From Ligustrum vulgare (taxonomy: Eukaryota > Streptophyta > Magnoliopsida > Lamiales > Oleaceae): DNA of 64,000 bases. The stretch is taken from positions 16,995,491 through 17,059,490 of the forward strand of contig OY743190.1 of the NCBI GenBank assembly GCA_963555705.1, written 5' to 3'. Under the pieces are notes generated by a model. The model saw nothing but the letters and a program-made list of their open reading frames with translations. It did not search any database and was not told the DNA's origin. Within the stretch, counting starts at the first letter, position 1. Every line of letters starts with the position of its first letter. Below, one piece after another: positions 21,227-34,085 of this stretch. The position numbers and the translations under genes were made by a program.

Positions 21227-23622
21227 TGTAGCGCCCCGAGTTCCGTATACCCGATTCACTACGTCATTTTCTGTCTAAATTTTTCGAATAATATTTTTTT
21301 TGCGGAAGAAATAATTGAAATTCATTTTTGGCAACATTAAATAAACTGTAATGGCCGCTAAAATTGAAAACATTTATGAAACCATTTGAAATAGTAAATC
21401 GAACCATTAATATTGTAAAGAAATTGCCAATATCATAATTTCTCAAATAAATGAACTTCTCTAAATTATTCAATTGTTTGGAAAATACGGAAATCATTAA
21501 CGTCAAACTTTCAACCGTTCAACGATTATTGCCACCATCATTCATCGCTCGCCACCGTCTCCGAAATCTGCAAAACTGTTAAAAAGTAGGGTGAGTATTT
21601 CATGGGGGAAATACTCAGTAGACTCATCGCAAATTAATTTAATTTATAAGATGATTAAACACATAAATCCCAGCTCTTTATAAAACGGCATTGATAGAGT
21701 TTCTTTATAAAACGGCTCTTGATAAAACTCATATTGTGCATTACAGCACGGGACATATTTTACAAATCATAGGCTCTTTGAAAATAGCTCTTTGAAAACA
21801 GCTCTTTGAAAACCATATACTTATAAAAACATTTTAATTATGCCAAGCATAATTTCTTTTGAAAGCATAACATAAGATAGGATTGAAATCCTCATAAACA
21901 TAAATAGACACAAGAACTTTACCGAATTTAGGTGGCAAGAATTCTTATGCAGTAAAATCATAATAACAGTAAGTTTTCATCATAACATAGGATAATATCG
22001 AAATCCTCATAAACATAAGAATTTTACCGAACTTAGGTGGCAAGAATTCTTATGTAGTAAGTATACCAAGCATAATTTTCTGAAATTCATAGGGATCAAT
22101 TGCATCATAACATAAGATAGGATCGAAATCCTCATAAACATATGCGACAGGAATTTTACCGAACTTAGGTGGCAAATCCTCATAAACATATGGAAACATA
22201 GGAATTTTACCGAACTTCGTGGCAAATCCTCATAAACATAGGAGACACAAGAATGTAACCGAACTTAGGTGGTAAGAATTCTTATGTGTAGCGCTACTAA
22301 AACTCCGGTCCCCTTAACATATCATAACTTATCATATGGGACCCAAAACAATCTTGGTAGATTGATTTCATAGCAATGATCCAAAAAAAACATTTTCGTG
22401 AAGCATAGGGTATACTTACTTTTCGTAAAAACATAAAGTATATTTTCTTTTCATAAAAACATACTTACTTTTCATAACAACATAAGGTATATTTACCTTT
22501 CATAAAAACATACTTGTTTTTCTTAAAAATTGACTTTCACAAGTCACATGACATTCATATGAAATCATAATTTAAATCAATTAATAAGTGCGAGTCTACC
22601 TCAAATCCGACGAGTGCAAAGTTGAGCGGGAATGACTTCAATTTCTTTAAATTCTCCGTACGCTTCGTCTTAGCCAATAAGTCACTTTAGTCTATCGAAT
22701 ATATAGTTCAAAATGATAAATTATAATTTGAGGACTAAAATTGATGTTTTGAAAGTTGAGGGACTAAAATAGATGCTTTGAAAGATGAGGGACCAATTTG
22801 AACATTTTTGGAAGTTGAGGGACTAAAATGAATACTTTTGAAACTTGGGCTTAAAAGTAAATCAGCAGGTACTGAAATAAAAGAGTTTAAAGTTAAAGGG
22901 CTGAAGTAAATCATTTTAAAGCTTTGAGGCTGAAATGGATGAGTTTAAAACAGTAGGGACTGAATTAAAACAATTTAAAACATCAGGGACTGATTTTGAA
23001 ACATTTAAAACTATAGGGACTAAAGTTGAAAGTTTCGAAAATCAAATATATTAAATAAAATCAGATTCTTTCACTTCTCTCTCTACCATATTTCAGATCG
23101 AAGGAAAGAGAGGGAGGTTTGCGACTGACGGTGGAAAATGGAAGAAACCAGTGTCACAGCCGACAGTTCACCGGCGCAACATCGCCGGAAGGTTGCGGTG
23201 GACGGCGACAAGAAAGTGGTTCTGGTTTGAGGGATTTGTTGCTAATTTTGAGTGCGAAATTAGGGCTGGAATCCAAGGTGAAGTCGCGGCTTTAGATCGC
23301 GATTTTTCGGCGGATCGAGGTAAGATTGAGCTTCTCAATTTGCGGTTTTCTTTTGGGTTTTGATTTGGTTAAAGAATTGAGTTAGACAGTGGTGATGTTG
23401 GATGGAACGGTTGGTTGCGGCGGTTGCAGGTGCGGGCATGTCTTGGTTGATTGAAATCAGTGACCATTGCTGGTGGTGGAAATGGTGGAATCCGATGGTG
23501 ACTTGCTTCGTTAATGGTGGATCAACAGCTTTGGTGAATTTGGGTGTTTGATAGCAGCAGAATTGTTGAAACTTTGTTTGGTGATGGTAGTGGTTTGATA
23601 TGAAGATTGGGAATTGCAGTTT
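21227..23622 (-). repeat. 5' LTR of copy B, outer end missing
   Basis: It matches 14759-17118 nearly perfectly. The differences I see are T/C at 15232/21687, one extra T in a T run, and an extra CAGCTCTTTGAAAA unit here. The match stops at GAATTGCAGTTT; the remaining ~0.8 kb of U3 is replaced by interior sequence of element C. Confidence 0.85.
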
Positions 23623-25120
23623 ATCACTTGTAAGAAATGATCACTTGTATTGGAGAGTATTATAAGGATATGAATTTTGAGGAAAATAGGGATAAGATTT
23701 TACAGTGATGACTTATTTTGGAATGGTGTTCAGAAGAGGGATCACTGTAGAATCCAAGATTTTTTAAGTCTAAGAAATTGATATATAATATTAGTGATCA
23801 GATTGACGTATAAGGTACGTGATAAATATGACGACTAGACGGTTAATGGATGTTATGGTTATCCAGGGAAGAATCGTGTGAATATTGAGTTCGATGATCT
23901 TATTTTGATGGTTTATTGCATTATGGTGAAATATTATCTACGATTGAGAATTTTCACTTTTAGTCATAATATATGGGTTTATTTAAAGATTTAGTGATGC
24001 AGTTTCGATTAATTATTATTGGTTGTACTTTTGAAGTGAGTAAATATTTTGGCTACAACAATGGAAAATCTGAGATGATCAGTTGTGTGATTTTTAATTA
24101 TGGGATTGTATCTTTGGGTTAAGCAAATTTGATGAGGAATCCTATATGATTTACAGAAGTCTTATTTAATGGTGATAAGATTAATCAGAGTATTGTTCAT
24201 AAAGTGTGATATGAATTGAAGTTTGGGAGAATAGAAAATTTTAATTTTGAATTTCAGATTTGGGAAATTAGTGAAGTTTCTTAAGTTTGAGAATAACATA
24301 TCTGATCCTTGTGATGCTGTTTTAAGTTAGTATCTTAGCTCTCAGCTAGAATGAGTATTTGATACCGAGTACTTGATGTATGATTTAAAGTATAGAAAAA
24401 TGAAAAGTGGGAACAAGAGTTAATGCGCTGTTATTTTCTCGACAAAAGAAAATTTGATGATAAGATTGGAGATATGGAATATTTTATTGGATTTTTGTAC
24501 TGATATTTTTGATATAATAATCAAGGTATAGTGAGATAATACGGGAATACGTGAAAGTGAAATAAGGACTGTATTGAATCAGAATTCATAAGTTTTTATA
24601 AGTGAAAGAAATACTTTGCAGGAAATGTGGTGACATTTAAGTAAAGAATCTTAGTTATTTGGAAGATATTTGTTTACTGAATTTTGGGTTACAAATATTG
24701 GAAAGATAAGTTGATGATATTATGTTGATATGTTTGGGTATATTACGTAAAGAGAATATTCAAGTAATTCTTTGATTATTTTTTTGGAATATTCGATGAT
24801 AAGAAGAAAGGAAAAATTATTATGATATGAGATGTCAGTAAAGATTTGTTGAAATTTTAGAGATATATACGAATATCTGAGGTCACATGATACGATGATA
24901 AGTGACATGTTACATGAATACTACAAGATATGATGAAATTTTTACATACGATTGGGAATTGTTTTGATTATTTTGGGAATATTCGATGATAAGAAGTTTA
25001 GAGATGACAAATTATTATGGTTTGATATATCAGTAAAGATTTATGGAAACTTGAAGAGATTCTGATTAAGTATTCAGAAATCATAAGATCAAGTAAGTTT
25101 AATTTCGAGGACGAAATTAT

Positions 25121-25136
25121 TTTAAGGAGGTAAGAT
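25121..25136 (+). promoter_or_regulatory. Polypurine tract of element C
   Basis: TTTAAGGAGGTAAGAT directly before TGTAGCGACC, preceded by 'aatttcgaggacgaaatt', the remnant end of the integrase frame. Confidence 0.8.
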
Positions 25137-28100
25137 TGTAGCGACCAAGAATTTTTACGCAATTAATAATTATTTTAATATTTAGAAAATTGTATCGCTA
25201 CTATTTCACCTATTATTTTGAAGTTAACGCCGCGACGGATTCGTCTAGCCAAGTCAATAAATATCGAATTTGTTCGATTTTAAATTAAAATCCGAATTTC
25301 TAAAATTATGTTATTTAATTATTTATTCAAAGTATTATTTTCAAAACATCGAATTTGTTCGATTTTAAATTAAAATCCGAATTTCTAAAATTAGATTATT
25401 TTAATTATTTATTCAAAGTATTATTTTCAAAATCATTTTTTGAATTCCAAATTTATTAAAATAATCTCAATTTTCCTTATTTAAATTATTTCAAGTCCAA
25501 ATACGTAATTCAATTTTTATCTCATTATTTATTTATTTTCAAATTTATTTTCAGTCCAAAAACATATCTGTTTCAAATACGCTTCTTGATCAAAGTTAGT
25601 TCAATTTTAGTTAAGTATCCTAAATTAAGCCTATTTAACCTAAATCTAATCACACCCGTCGTTTTATATTTTTCTCCACCTTTACATCTAATATTCTCCA
25701 ACACCATCATTATCATCAACTACAACTCCAACTCACGGCCAACCTCACAAGTTGCTTTTCTTTCCACATCACATTGCACAACTCACATTTCCCTACCTCT
25801 CTTTATCATCATCATCGGCCAACCCCATTTCCAATAACATAAAATAGAATAAATCATTCTCATGATGTTTCCACTCAATTATTTTTTCCCTTTTTCCTCC
25901 ATTATCAACAAACCACCACTATGATCAAACCCCTATAATTAACACCAGCTATCACCATCCTCTGTAAATCATCAGCCTCATCATAATCACCACCTACAAC
26001 ACCATAACCACTAACCAGGTTCCAGCCTACAATCAATTCAGACCACCACCTCGCCATTTCTCATCATCACCAATGAATCTATATCAATCCACCACTGCCA
26101 TTCAACACCAAATTGAATCATCAATCACCCAACAGCCATTTCGTCCAATTCAATCCATCTCCAGCAACTTCAAGACCAATCAACTGCAACGACACTACCA
26201 ATCACCAATGAACCACACTACACCAACCAGCATCATCAGTACAGCCTCATTCAGATCAAATTCACCAGCTTCTCTGCAACATCACAATCCAAAACATTGG
26301 CTGCATCACCCCAATTACATAACCACTTCACCATTGAACCACTGCAGTACTCAGTCACGGCCACCATCGCAACCCATCAACCCTGCAGTCAGAATCATCA
26401 CAATAGCAGCTTCAATCCAATCCCAGACTTCGGTTTTATGGAACAAATCAACCCACAATCATCCAAATCAAATAGCCCAAATACTTACCTTCGACCGCCG
26501 CCAGTAACCGGATTTGTCACCGGAAATCGCAACCAAGATCAGATTTTGAGCCTTGGATTCACCTCGAATCAACACCAAAACCAAGAAATAAACCAAGCCC
26601 AGTTACTTACCTCAATCGCCGCTCCCTTCGCCGGAATTTCAGACCCAAATCGCAACCCTAAATCTGAACCCAAGCCTCGTTTTATCTCTGATTTCGCACT
26701 CAATCCGCTCAAAAACCTTAACCACTCTCTGACCGCTTCTTGCCGATACCGGCGACGACATTGCGCCGGTAATCCGCCGGCGTTGCACCGGAAAATCCTC
26801 GGTTGAAAACTGGTTTCGCCGCAACCTACCTCTCTCTCTCTTATTCCTTCAGATCGTGAAATGAAAGAGAAAAATGATTTTATTATTTTGATTTCGGAAA
26901 TTTGCAACTTTAGTCCTGAAGTTTTAATTTGTTTCAATTCAGTCCTTTCAGCTTTAAATCTTTTTAATTTCAGCCCTTAAGTTTTAAATGAGTCTTAATC
27001 AGCCCTTCATTTTTAAAATCTATTATTTCAGTCCCTGCTGATTTACTTTTAAGCCCAAGTTTTAAAAGTATTAGTCCCTCAACTTTCAAAGTAATCATTT
27101 TAGTCCTTCAACTTTTAAAAGTATTCATTTTAGTCCCTCAACTTTCAAAGTAATCATTTTAGTCCTTCAACTTTCAAAAGTATTCATTTTAATCCCTGAA
27201 CTTTCAAAAGTATTCATTTTAGTCCCTCAACTTTCAAAACATCAATTTTAGTCCTCAAATTATAATTTATCATTTTGAGCTATATATTCGATAGACTAAA
27301 GTGACTTATTGGCTAAGACGAAGCGTACGGAGAATTTAAAGAAATTGAAGTCATTCCCGCTCAACTTTGCACTCGTCGGATTTGAGGTAGACTCGCACTT
27401 ATTAATTGATTTAAATTATGATTTCATATAAATGTCATGTGACTTGTGAAAGTCAATTTTCAAGAAAATTAAGTATGTTTTATGAAAGGTAAACATACCT
27501 TATGTTTTTATGAAAAGTAAGTATACCCTATGTTTTTACGATAATGTTTTATATGTTTTGGATCATTGCTATGCACATAAGAATTCTTACCACCTAAGTT
27601 CGGTAAAATTCTTGTGTCTCCATAAGTTTATGAGGATTTACCACCTAAGTTCGGTAAAATTCCTGTCTTTCCATATGTTTATGAGGATTTACCACCTAAG
27701 TTCGGTAAAATTCCTGTCGCATATGTTTATGAGGATTTCGATCCTATCTTATGTTATGATGGAAATGATCCCTATGAATTTCATGAATTATGTTTTGGTA
27801 TACTTACTGTTATTATGATCTTACTGTTATTATGATCTTACTGTTATTATGAACTTACTGTGATTTTACTGTTATTATGATTTTACTGCATAAGAATTCT
27901 TGCCACCTAAGTTCGGTAAAGTTCTTGTATGTTTATGAGGATTTAAATCCTATCTTATGTTATGCTTTCAAAAGAAATTATGCTTGGCATAATTAAAATG
28001 TTTTTATAAGTATATGGTTTTCAAAGAGATGTTTTCAAAGAGTTGTTTTCAAAGAGCTGTTTTCAAAGAGATGTTTTCAAAGAGCTATTTTCAAAGAGCT

Positions 28101-28685
28101 GTTTTCAAAGAACTATTTTCAAAGAGATGTTTTCAAAGAGCCTATTATTTTCACAATATGTCTCGTGCTGTAATGCACAATATGAGCTTTATCAAGAGCA
28201 GTTTTATAAAGAAGCTCTATCAATGCCCGTTTTATAAAGAGCCGGGATTTATGTGTTTAATCATCTTATAAATTAAATTAATTTGCGATGAGTCTACTGA
28301 GTATTTCCCCCATGAAATACTCACCCTACTTTTTAACAGTTTTGCAGATTTCGGAGACGGTGGCGAGCGATGAATGATGGTGGCAATAATCGTTAAACAG
28401 TTGAAAGTTTGACGTTAATGGTTTCCGTATTTTCCAAACAATCGAATAATTTAGAGAAGTTCATTTATTTGAGGAATTATGACATTGGCAATTTCTTTAC
28501 AATATTAATGGTTCGATTTACTATTTCAAATGGTTTTATAAATGTTTTCGATTTTATCGGCCATTACAGTTTATTTAATGTTGCCAAAAATGAATTTCAA
28601 TTATTTCTTCCGCAAAAATATTATTCGAAAAATTTAGACAGAAAATGACGTAGTGAACCGGGTATACGGAACTCGGGGCGCTACA
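25137..28685 (+). repeat. 3' LTR of element C (3.5 kb)
   Basis: Starts TGTAGCGACCAAG and ends ACTCGGGGCGCTACA. An 80-base segment is tandemly duplicated at 25261-25425. The U3 part 25586-26806 gives Ser/Thr/His/Asn-rich frames (26073-26507 and 26297-26806) that look like low-complexity translation. 'Tcaactttcaaaagtattcattttagtccc' units form an array at 26890-27260, followed by 'ttaccacctaagttcggtaaaattc' units at 27580-27740. Confidence 0.9.
28018..28145 (+). repeat. 14-base minisatellite in LTR C
   Basis: About nine copies of GTTTTCAAAGAG(A/C/T)T. The same unit is present in about three copies in LTR A and B-right and two in B-left, so its number changes within one element's LTR pair. Translation gives a repeated VFKEMFSK-type frame of no evident meaning. 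Confidence 0.8.
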
Positions 28686-29098
28686 CAAGATAACAGTGAG
28701 ATTAAAATGAAAATATATTGTCCGTAAAATCATCTCAAAGATCAAATCGTCCTGAAATTTCTTGGTATGCCTTCCCTCTCTAAAATCAATTACAATTTTT
28801 CTTTCTAATTCGTAAAAAAAAAAAAGTCGTCAATATCAAATAAATATATTTTTTTCATAAATAGAAAATGAAAGAGAATAAAAAAGGAGCGTTCATCAAT
28901 CTATTTTTCTTTCATTTTCATTTTAATAAAATTCTAAGCGCATATCACACACATCTATTTTTTCACTTATTACAAATTTTATAATTTTATTCAAATGTAA
29001 TTTTATTTTCTTACTTTAAGTTTTAAGTCAATTTAAATTACAATGTTTAAGGAATTTTTTTTGAACAGTAAGCATACTAACCGTTAAAAAAAAAAAAA

Positions 29099-29139
<41 letters not shown>

Positions 29140-29590
29140 GGTATGTGTTATTGTACTTGTAATTAATTGTCTTTATTCGTTTCTCATTCTTAATTAAATA
29201 TTCATTTCATATATTAACATATGAAAATCAATTATAATTTTTTTAAAATTCGTAAAAAAATAAATAAATAAATAAAAATAAGTTATCAGTATCACATGAA
29301 TATTTTTTCTTTAAAATAGAAAATGAAAGAGATACATGTTTTCTTCCACGTTTTCTTCCTGTTGAAAATTGAACGCATTCATTATTGAATTAAGAAGTAG
29401 AGAGATTATTGTTATCGTTATTTGTATATTTTGATTATAATTACTAGATGCAAATAATAGTCATTTATTATTTAAATATGTAAATTGACTCCTACTATTC
29501 AAATAAGCTATTATAAATTTATAATTTGAATTAGTTATATTGATTGTAAAATTTTAACATTTATTATAATATAATATTATTTTTATATCT
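28686..29590. other. AT-rich intergenic sequence with simple repeats, no gene seen
   Basis: An ATA-type microsatellite lies near 29100-29140. A diverged direct repeat of about 115 bases occurs at about 28780-28880 and 29215-29330 ('aatcaattacaatttttctttctaattcgtaaaa' versus 'aatcaattataatttttttaaaattcgtaaaa'). Confidence 0.5.
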
Positions 29591-29612
29591 AATACCGTGC
29601 ATCGCACAGGTT
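29588..29612 (-). other. Possible Helitron-like 3' hairpin
   Basis: The minus strand reads CCTGTGCGATGCACGG then TATTAG. A GTGC..GCAC hairpin shortly before a terminal tag is the layout of Helitron 3' ends, but the tag is TTAG rather than CTRR. The gene fragments at 30988-33854 lie to the right on the same strand, as captured fragments would. Confidence 0.25.
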
Positions 29613-30987
29613 ATTCATCAAATTGCAAAGAAATTTTAATTTCTAATGAACAGACTCCTTCAAAGAACGAAACCCAGACGACCCAAAATTGATGATCACT
29701 TGGATGAAAGAATGAAACCTAGATAACATCCTTCAAAGAACATAATCGTATGCATAAAGAGAATGACCTTGAACGTGTTGATTGATCTGCTTTTTTTTCT
29801 TTTGTTAATTTTTACTTAAAACCACTAATATAAAACTTGGATTCAACCATCTGCTTCACGGGTTCCATCGCCATCTATGCAAACAAGTCTCTCGTTCTCG
29901 GTAGAATTTCCTTTTGGATCTTTTCTGTAGAAATATTTGACAAGAAACAAAGAAATTAGTCAAATTCATCTCTCTAAAAAAGAGAATGCAAATTCATTTT
30001 TTTCAGGATGTATAATAATATAATAAGAAAAAATATGAAAACAATATAAGGAAAATTGGCTTTATACGAAAATTGGGTGTATCAATTAGGAAAATCTACG
30101 CTCCTAACGACTATAATACCGCTCTAAAGGCCAGATTGCAAGTTGAAATTTGCACCGAGTTTTTCCTAGGTTTTGTTTTTATGTTTTTAGAAATTTTTGA
30201 GAAAAGACGTTTTATACCATTTTAGTCTTTTTTTCATTTGTGCATAAAATAAATTTAGGCGCTTCGTCAATACAAAACACAAACCAAGTAATTTTCATTA
30301 ATCCTGCACAATTGTGTACCCATGCATTCAAAAAAATAAAATAAAATAAAAATTAAAAATTACAAGTAAAACAATGTGAATTAGAAAAATGCCTAAAGAT
30401 CAAATTCTTGCTCGAAACTACACAATTGAGCATTTGCAATTTCACAAAAGCAATAAACGAACACCTTAAATAATAAAGTAATAAAACGAATTAAAAATAG
30501 AAATAAAATTATAAATATGAACACATTCACTTATTATTATGACAAGGGATCATAAAGAGGGCCTAAGAAATTGAGTCACTATCTTTAATTTTTTTCTTCA
30601 GTCTGGTTGACAAAACCAAAAAATTATAAATCAAAAAATGACAAAGAAATATGACAACAAGAATCGCAAAATTTAAGGTCACCTTCCATTTATACACAAA
30701 TCAAATAGAAAAATAACGATAATAAAAAATAAAAAAAAAATCAAGCATGCTGAGTCTGACCACAAGAAGAAAAAGGTGTTGAATCTTTCTGCCCCACACG
30801 GTTGCCAAATTTCTTCCAACTGAAAATACAGAACAATTCTGATACAATTAATTAAAAAATGATACAAAAAATAGGCGAAATTCAAGATTTTTGTAAAAAA
30901 GTACAGAAAAAAATTATTTTATTGAATAGATGGGAGATAAAACGTCTAATATCTTAAATCACTTACATGGCACAAATTTTTTTGACA

Positions 30988-31116
30988 CCAATGTTGCGCA
31001 TAGGGTTCGATCTCATTAAGGGTAATCACACTTCCAACTCTAAGTTACTTCAGTTTAAGCACATCCTTTGGAAATGGAACAACTCCATCAAAACAAAATG
31101 CATAAAGATAAGTGAG
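30988..31116 (-). pseudogene. Fragment of a PTPMT1-like dual-specificity phosphatase gene
   Basis: Minus-strand translation gives GVVPFPKDVLKLK, stop, LRVGSVITLNE, then EPYA. This is close to the conserved N-terminal stretch of plant mitochondrial phosphatidylglycerophosphate phosphatases (GAVPFP.DV..LK.LGV.GVITLNEPYE). An in-frame TAA and a two-residue insertion after NE interrupt it. The catalytic HCxxGxxR part is not seen nearby. It is a dead exon fragment, on the same strand as the beta-galactosidase exons 2.5 kb away, although the two genes are unrelated. Confidence 0.55.
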
Positions 31117-31639
31117 CTCACTACCTCAAAATCACAACTTTCCATGTAAGATTCAAAATGAACTATGAGAATAACATAAAACTAATTGAATAGCTTCAAT
31201 TTTGAATTCAATGGAATCAAAGAAACACAAAAGATAACGACAACAAAATAATGAGGACACGTGTAAACCAAATGAAGTAATGTGCATCTTCACCATCATG
31301 TGGTTCTTTAATTATACTAAATTTATATTTATAGTACAAACAAATGACAACATAACAAGATCTAAGCAGAGAGGATAAAACGAAAAAGCTCTCAAGAAAA
31401 TTCATATCCAAAACAATTTATGCTTCATATATTGCAATCCTATCTAAAGTACCCTCTCATTTGCTAGAACATTTATGGGCTTTTCACATGAAAAACATAC
31501 ACCATAATATTAATTTTGTAGAAGTTACGAAGTTGCCCCCTAGTTTAAACAGAATGTATGTACCAAAAGAACCAAAACTAGACTAATTGAAAGTAAATTA
31601 TTGACTAAAAATGCATTAAAAAAGTCTAATCCAACTGAT

Positions 31640-31760
31640 ATTTTTTATTTGCAAACAAAGCACGTCGTCATCTCCAAAAATTGTTGTGCGTGTGTGTGTG
31701 TGTGGGGGGGGGGGGGGGGAAGCACTTTGTTATAAATCAAAAAAAAAAAAAAAAAAAATA
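31640..31760. repeat. Simple-sequence cluster
   Basis: A GT run, then about 14 G in a row, then about 20 A in a row within 80 bases. The 63-codon frame across it (31645-31836, minus) is an artefact of these runs. Confidence 0.8.
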
Positions 31761-33560
31761 GATATGTTACAAACAAAAAAGAAGATTTATAAAGAGATGA
31801 GAGAAATGCGACATTACCTCTAATATGACTATACAATTATTTGTGTAAAGAAATCAATGGATAGAATCGTTGATAAAGGAAGAGATGTTGTCAATGTACA
31901 TCAACGATCCAGTGTTAAATAGGAAAACAAATTAACATTTATCAAAACTTACCACAAGAATATGGTTGTTCATTGACAACTTGACCTCTGCTGCTAGAGA
32001 TCTTTTTGTTGATCTACTTTTTTGGATGCATCAATCGATAAGAAAGTCAACATTGGCCAAACAAAACCTACTTTCAATTAAGTGAGAACCAATAACAAGA
32101 CTTTATCCCTCTAAAAAAAAACTATGTTCTCCTATGCATACATAAGAACAAACAAATAAAAATCTCAATACATATTGGTATTATAACCTGTAAAACATGA
32201 ACAAATTTCTCATGTCATTCTAAGAAACAACATAAATTCTAATTTCCAAATAAGTGCTAATCATACACCATCACTATATTTAGCCCTCTGTCCAAAAGAT
32301 CCAATCTTAAATAAGCATTTATTTCATACCAACATTGCTTGCAAAATGTACCTGTGCTCAAATTTGATTCCTTCCACCGTCTTTTTCCCATTTGTTGCCT
32401 TCTAGATTACAGAACCTTAAATAAAACAAATGAATAATTTCACACAAACTTTGCACACCATATGATGAGTTCAACTTTTATAAATTCATAAGCATAAAAA
32501 ATCTAATCAAGAGGAAGAATTTCTAATCTTTTTAAAAAATCTCCCTTCGCTTCAAAATTCTTCTGTTATTCTCTCTTTTTTTTTAAAAAAATATATATTT
32601 TTATCATGGCATAAAAAATATACTTCAAGAGTACCCAACTGAGAATTCAATAAGATTTCTCAAAGCAAGGATTGGCATATCTCCAATGCCCATAAAATGG
32701 TATGATACATTCTATTCTCCGAAAATTCCAAATCATTTGTCACTTTAATTAATTTTATTTATTTTCATGTATCTAATTGAACTCAATCTGTTTCATCTCA
32801 TTGATTGCTTGAATTGGAGGACACAAAACAAAATTGATAACATAAAGCATCACATAACAATGAGAGGATGCTTCCACAAGTCAAATAATTAAATTGATCA
32901 TGATTTATTACTACAAAGAAATCTTTTGTCCAGAGAAGAAGATCGAAGGTACCATTTTTTTTATATTATAAAAAACTTAAAAGTTTAAACTAATAATATA
33001 ATTTGCATATTTTTCATGCCCAATCGTATGGAATAGAGGGAACAACACAATCCAACAATGCATAAATATATGAGAATTAAAAGTAAAAGGATTTTTGCAG
33101 GCAAGTCCTGGCCCTTTTTTAATCACAAGATTTCATGCTACTTATCCTAATTTTTCTGATGGCACTAAGAAGATTAAACAATCTAATCTAGACCATAGTC
33201 AATTACCACAATTCTTTGCAAAAATGATAGTCACACATTAAGCAAGAATCAAATCAATCCCAAAGACACGTTGCAAAATATTTCAGTAGTGACAACTATC
33301 AAACTACAATGCAAAGCAAAAATCATTTAGGCAATTAACTGCATGATCACAAGCAACTTCAGTTTAGCAAATAAATTATTTCAAACCATAATTTGAACAT
33401 GTATGACCAGCCTGGTCATTTTAAGCTCCAAAAACACAGCAACCCTATAAATATTATCTCGAATAAAAGAATAATAACTAAGAAATCTTTTACTAACAAA
33501 GAGGAATAAAATCATAAATATTTAATACATAGAGAATCTCTGAATAGGGAAAAGAGAAAC

Positions 33561-33854
33561 CTTAAATGGTTCATTATCAGATCGAAGCATAATTCCAGGT
33601 ATGAAATGCAACCGAAGAGGAAATCCTCTGTTCCAATATAGAATATTCACTCACATTAGTATTACAGAATCATTCATTTCTCTCGGTTGTATTGAGTGCA
33701 ACAAAATACTCAAAAATACTTCCATTTATAGGGATTTCAAAAAAAATATTGAAAGAAGCAGTAGACAATATTATTTACCCATAGTTCCATTCGGTGCAAA
33801 TATAAGGACCAATTCGAAGATGAACATATAAGCCAGCCTCCTAGACCAATTTCA
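33561..33854 (-). pseudogene. Two exons of a plant GH35 beta-galactosidase gene, with a nonsense codon
   Basis: Minus-strand exon 33854-33779 reads KLV, stop, EAGLYVHLRIGPYIC then TEWNYG, bounded by a CTTAG acceptor and a GTAAAT donor. Exon 33627-33561 reads GFPLRLHFIPGIMLRSDNEPFK-like sequence after an AACAG acceptor, with a GTTTCT donor. Together they form the GH35 core around the conserved EWN.GG segment, and both splice phases agree (GG then A). The first exon carries TAG where a glutamine is usual. No exon 1 with the substrate-entry motifs and no later exon with the catalytic NEYG glutamate was found within several kb, so this is a truncated fragment, not a working cell-wall galactosidase. 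Confidence 0.8.
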
Positions 33855-34085
33855 CTAAGATTTCCAACGCCAACACACCAAAAATTATAAGGTAAAGAGC
33901 TTATCCTAACCCAACAACAGAACCACTCTAAAATGGAAGGATATACCATAACCTAGAAATTGGCGGAAGAGGCGGAGAGAACTGAGAAGAGAGAGTGGAA
34001 GTTTCTAGCCTAAATGTCACCGTTCGTTTTTGCTAAGACGTGAACAGAACCAAAGTCGAGTCACTATAGACCAATTTAAACTAAC

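Larger units (their letters stand above)
14759..23622 (-). mobile_element. Non-autonomous Tekay-like LTR retrotransposon carrying NABP-like ORF and LOG, copy B
   Basis: On the minus strand: 5' LTR (23622 to 21227, outer 0.8 kb missing), primer site 21223-21212, interior 21226-17937 (3290 bases), polypurine tract at 17950-17937 and complete 3' LTR 17936-14759. The interior has no gag, protease, RT or integrase. It carries an antisense cassette of two plus-strand genes, a virus-like nucleic-acid-binding protein and LOG. Over the 2.4 kb that the LTRs share I see one substitution, one homopolymer indel and one 14-base repeat-unit difference, so the insertion is very recent. Movement must have used enzymes from an autonomous relative. 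Confidence 0.85.
23623..28685 (+). mobile_element. Tekay-like LTR retrotransposon remnant C (3' interior and 3' LTR)
   Basis: Opposite orientation to B. The interior 23623-25120 has no open frame but aligns, reverse-complemented, with D near 58100-58700 (words such as 'agtattgttcata' and 'cttaagtttgagaata'). A polypurine tract and complete 3' LTR follow. The 5' LTR, primer site and most of pol are missing. The five bases after the LTR are CAAGA; the other target copy is lost. Confidence 0.75.

Noticed and set aside
26073..26806. Two overlapping frames of 144 and 169 codons in LTR C
   Set aside because: Low-complexity Ser/Thr/His/Asn/Pro-rich sequence inside an LTR, with no domain.
30679..30885. 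68-codon minus-strand frame with a hydrophobic C-terminus
   Set aside because: The hydrophobic part comes from poly-A/T sequence. A possible acceptor precedes 'LEEIWQPCG', but no family could be recognised.
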